Below, piece after piece: positions 5,190 through 5,381 of a DNA stretch of 5,381 nt. The notes below the pieces were generated by a model. It worked only from the letters and a program-made list of their open reading frames with translations. It did not search any database and had not been told where the DNA came from. The stretch's first letter is position 1; each line of letters begins with the position of its first letter. Both the position numbers and the translations under genes were made by a program. Source of the stretch: JANNRR01 sp031401675 (lineage in GTDB: Bacteria; Pseudomonadota; Alphaproteobacteria; Rhodobacterales; Rhodobacteraceae); NCBI GenBank assembly GCA_031401675.1, contig JANNRR010000147.1:1-5381 (forward strand), in the 5' to 3' direction.

Positions 5190-5381
5190 TCTGATGGCGG
5201 GTAGGATGTGTGATCCACGCCGTTCGTTGACCGTGAATCTCTGCAAGAACCAGCCGGTGTCTGGGCATCAGGAACCATCAGACCCGGGCGGGGGGGGGGG
5301 GGGGCGGGGGGGGTTTCCCAGGCGGGGGGGTTTGGGGGGGGGCAAATTAGCCAATTGAAAAGATTTGCCCCCGGGGGGAAC
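5190..5381. other. Gene-free right edge with G homopolymers and a hairpin, likely low-quality contig end
   Basis: Bases 5190-5285 look like ordinary intergenic DNA with no clear gene, promoter or terminator. From 5290 the sequence changes abruptly: 15 G (5290-5304), then G runs of 8, 7 and 9 broken by single C, CCCA or TTT. A perfect 10-bp inverted repeat follows, GGGGGCAAAT (5338-5347) with ATTTGCCCCC (5363-5372), around a 15-base loop. Long G runs at a contig end are typical of no-signal calls in two-colour sequencing or of misassembly. I would not annotate biology here without re-sequencing. Confidence 0.6.

Noticed and set aside
1..5381. CRISPR array, insertion sequence, tRNA/rRNA, prophage or defence system
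   Set aside because: I looked for regular spaced repeats, transposase motifs with terminal repeats, RNA-gene signatures and phage-like genes on both strands and saw none.

Overview
The window is GC-rich, with G/C-ending codons in its genes, and looks like chromosomal DNA of an alphaproteobacterium. The full-length LeuD, the HupE/UreJ-type protein and the secreted endonuclease/exonuclease/phosphatase protein all read like Rhodobacteraceae (Paracoccus/Rhodobacter-like) proteins. This placement is from protein style and recalled relatives, not a search.

Layout, left to right: (1) a left edge (1-65) with a short coding-like piece whose strand cannot be settled; (2) a broken, 3'-truncated leuD copy (104-363, +) with a one-base frameshift, ending within a few bases of the next gene's stop codon; (3) a tightly divergent pair, a HupE/UreJ_2-type membrane protein (366-1508, -) and a secreted DUF4198 protein (1507-2322, +), whose ATG start codons overlap by two bases; (4) an intact leuD (2383-2988, +) with a good ribosome binding site, followed by a plausible intrinsic terminator; (5) a two-gene unit of a multi-pass membrane protein of unknown function (3145-4074, +) and a secreted endonuclease/exonuclease/phosphatase-fold protein (4071-5189, +), apparently joined by a CTGA stop/start overlap with a non-canonical CTG start; (6) about 190 bases with no gene, ending in long G runs and a hairpin that look like an assembly or read artefact at a contig edge.

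Functionally, LeuD is the small subunit of isopropylmalate isomerase in leucine synthesis. The HupE-like and DUF4198 proteins form a probable envelope metal-uptake pair (Ni/Co-type by family association; the metal is not proven). The membrane protein and the secreted hydrolase are probably co-translated, but their role is unknown. The metal-uptake pair sits between two diverged leuD copies (about 75% nucleotide identity over 59 codons by hand count). This suggests that a block carrying the pair, perhaps with the intact leuD, was recombined into an older leuD locus. I see no insertion sequence, CRISPR array, tRNA, rRNA, phage gene or recognisable defence system. The best leads are the leuD scar, the overlapping divergent starts and the CTG start.
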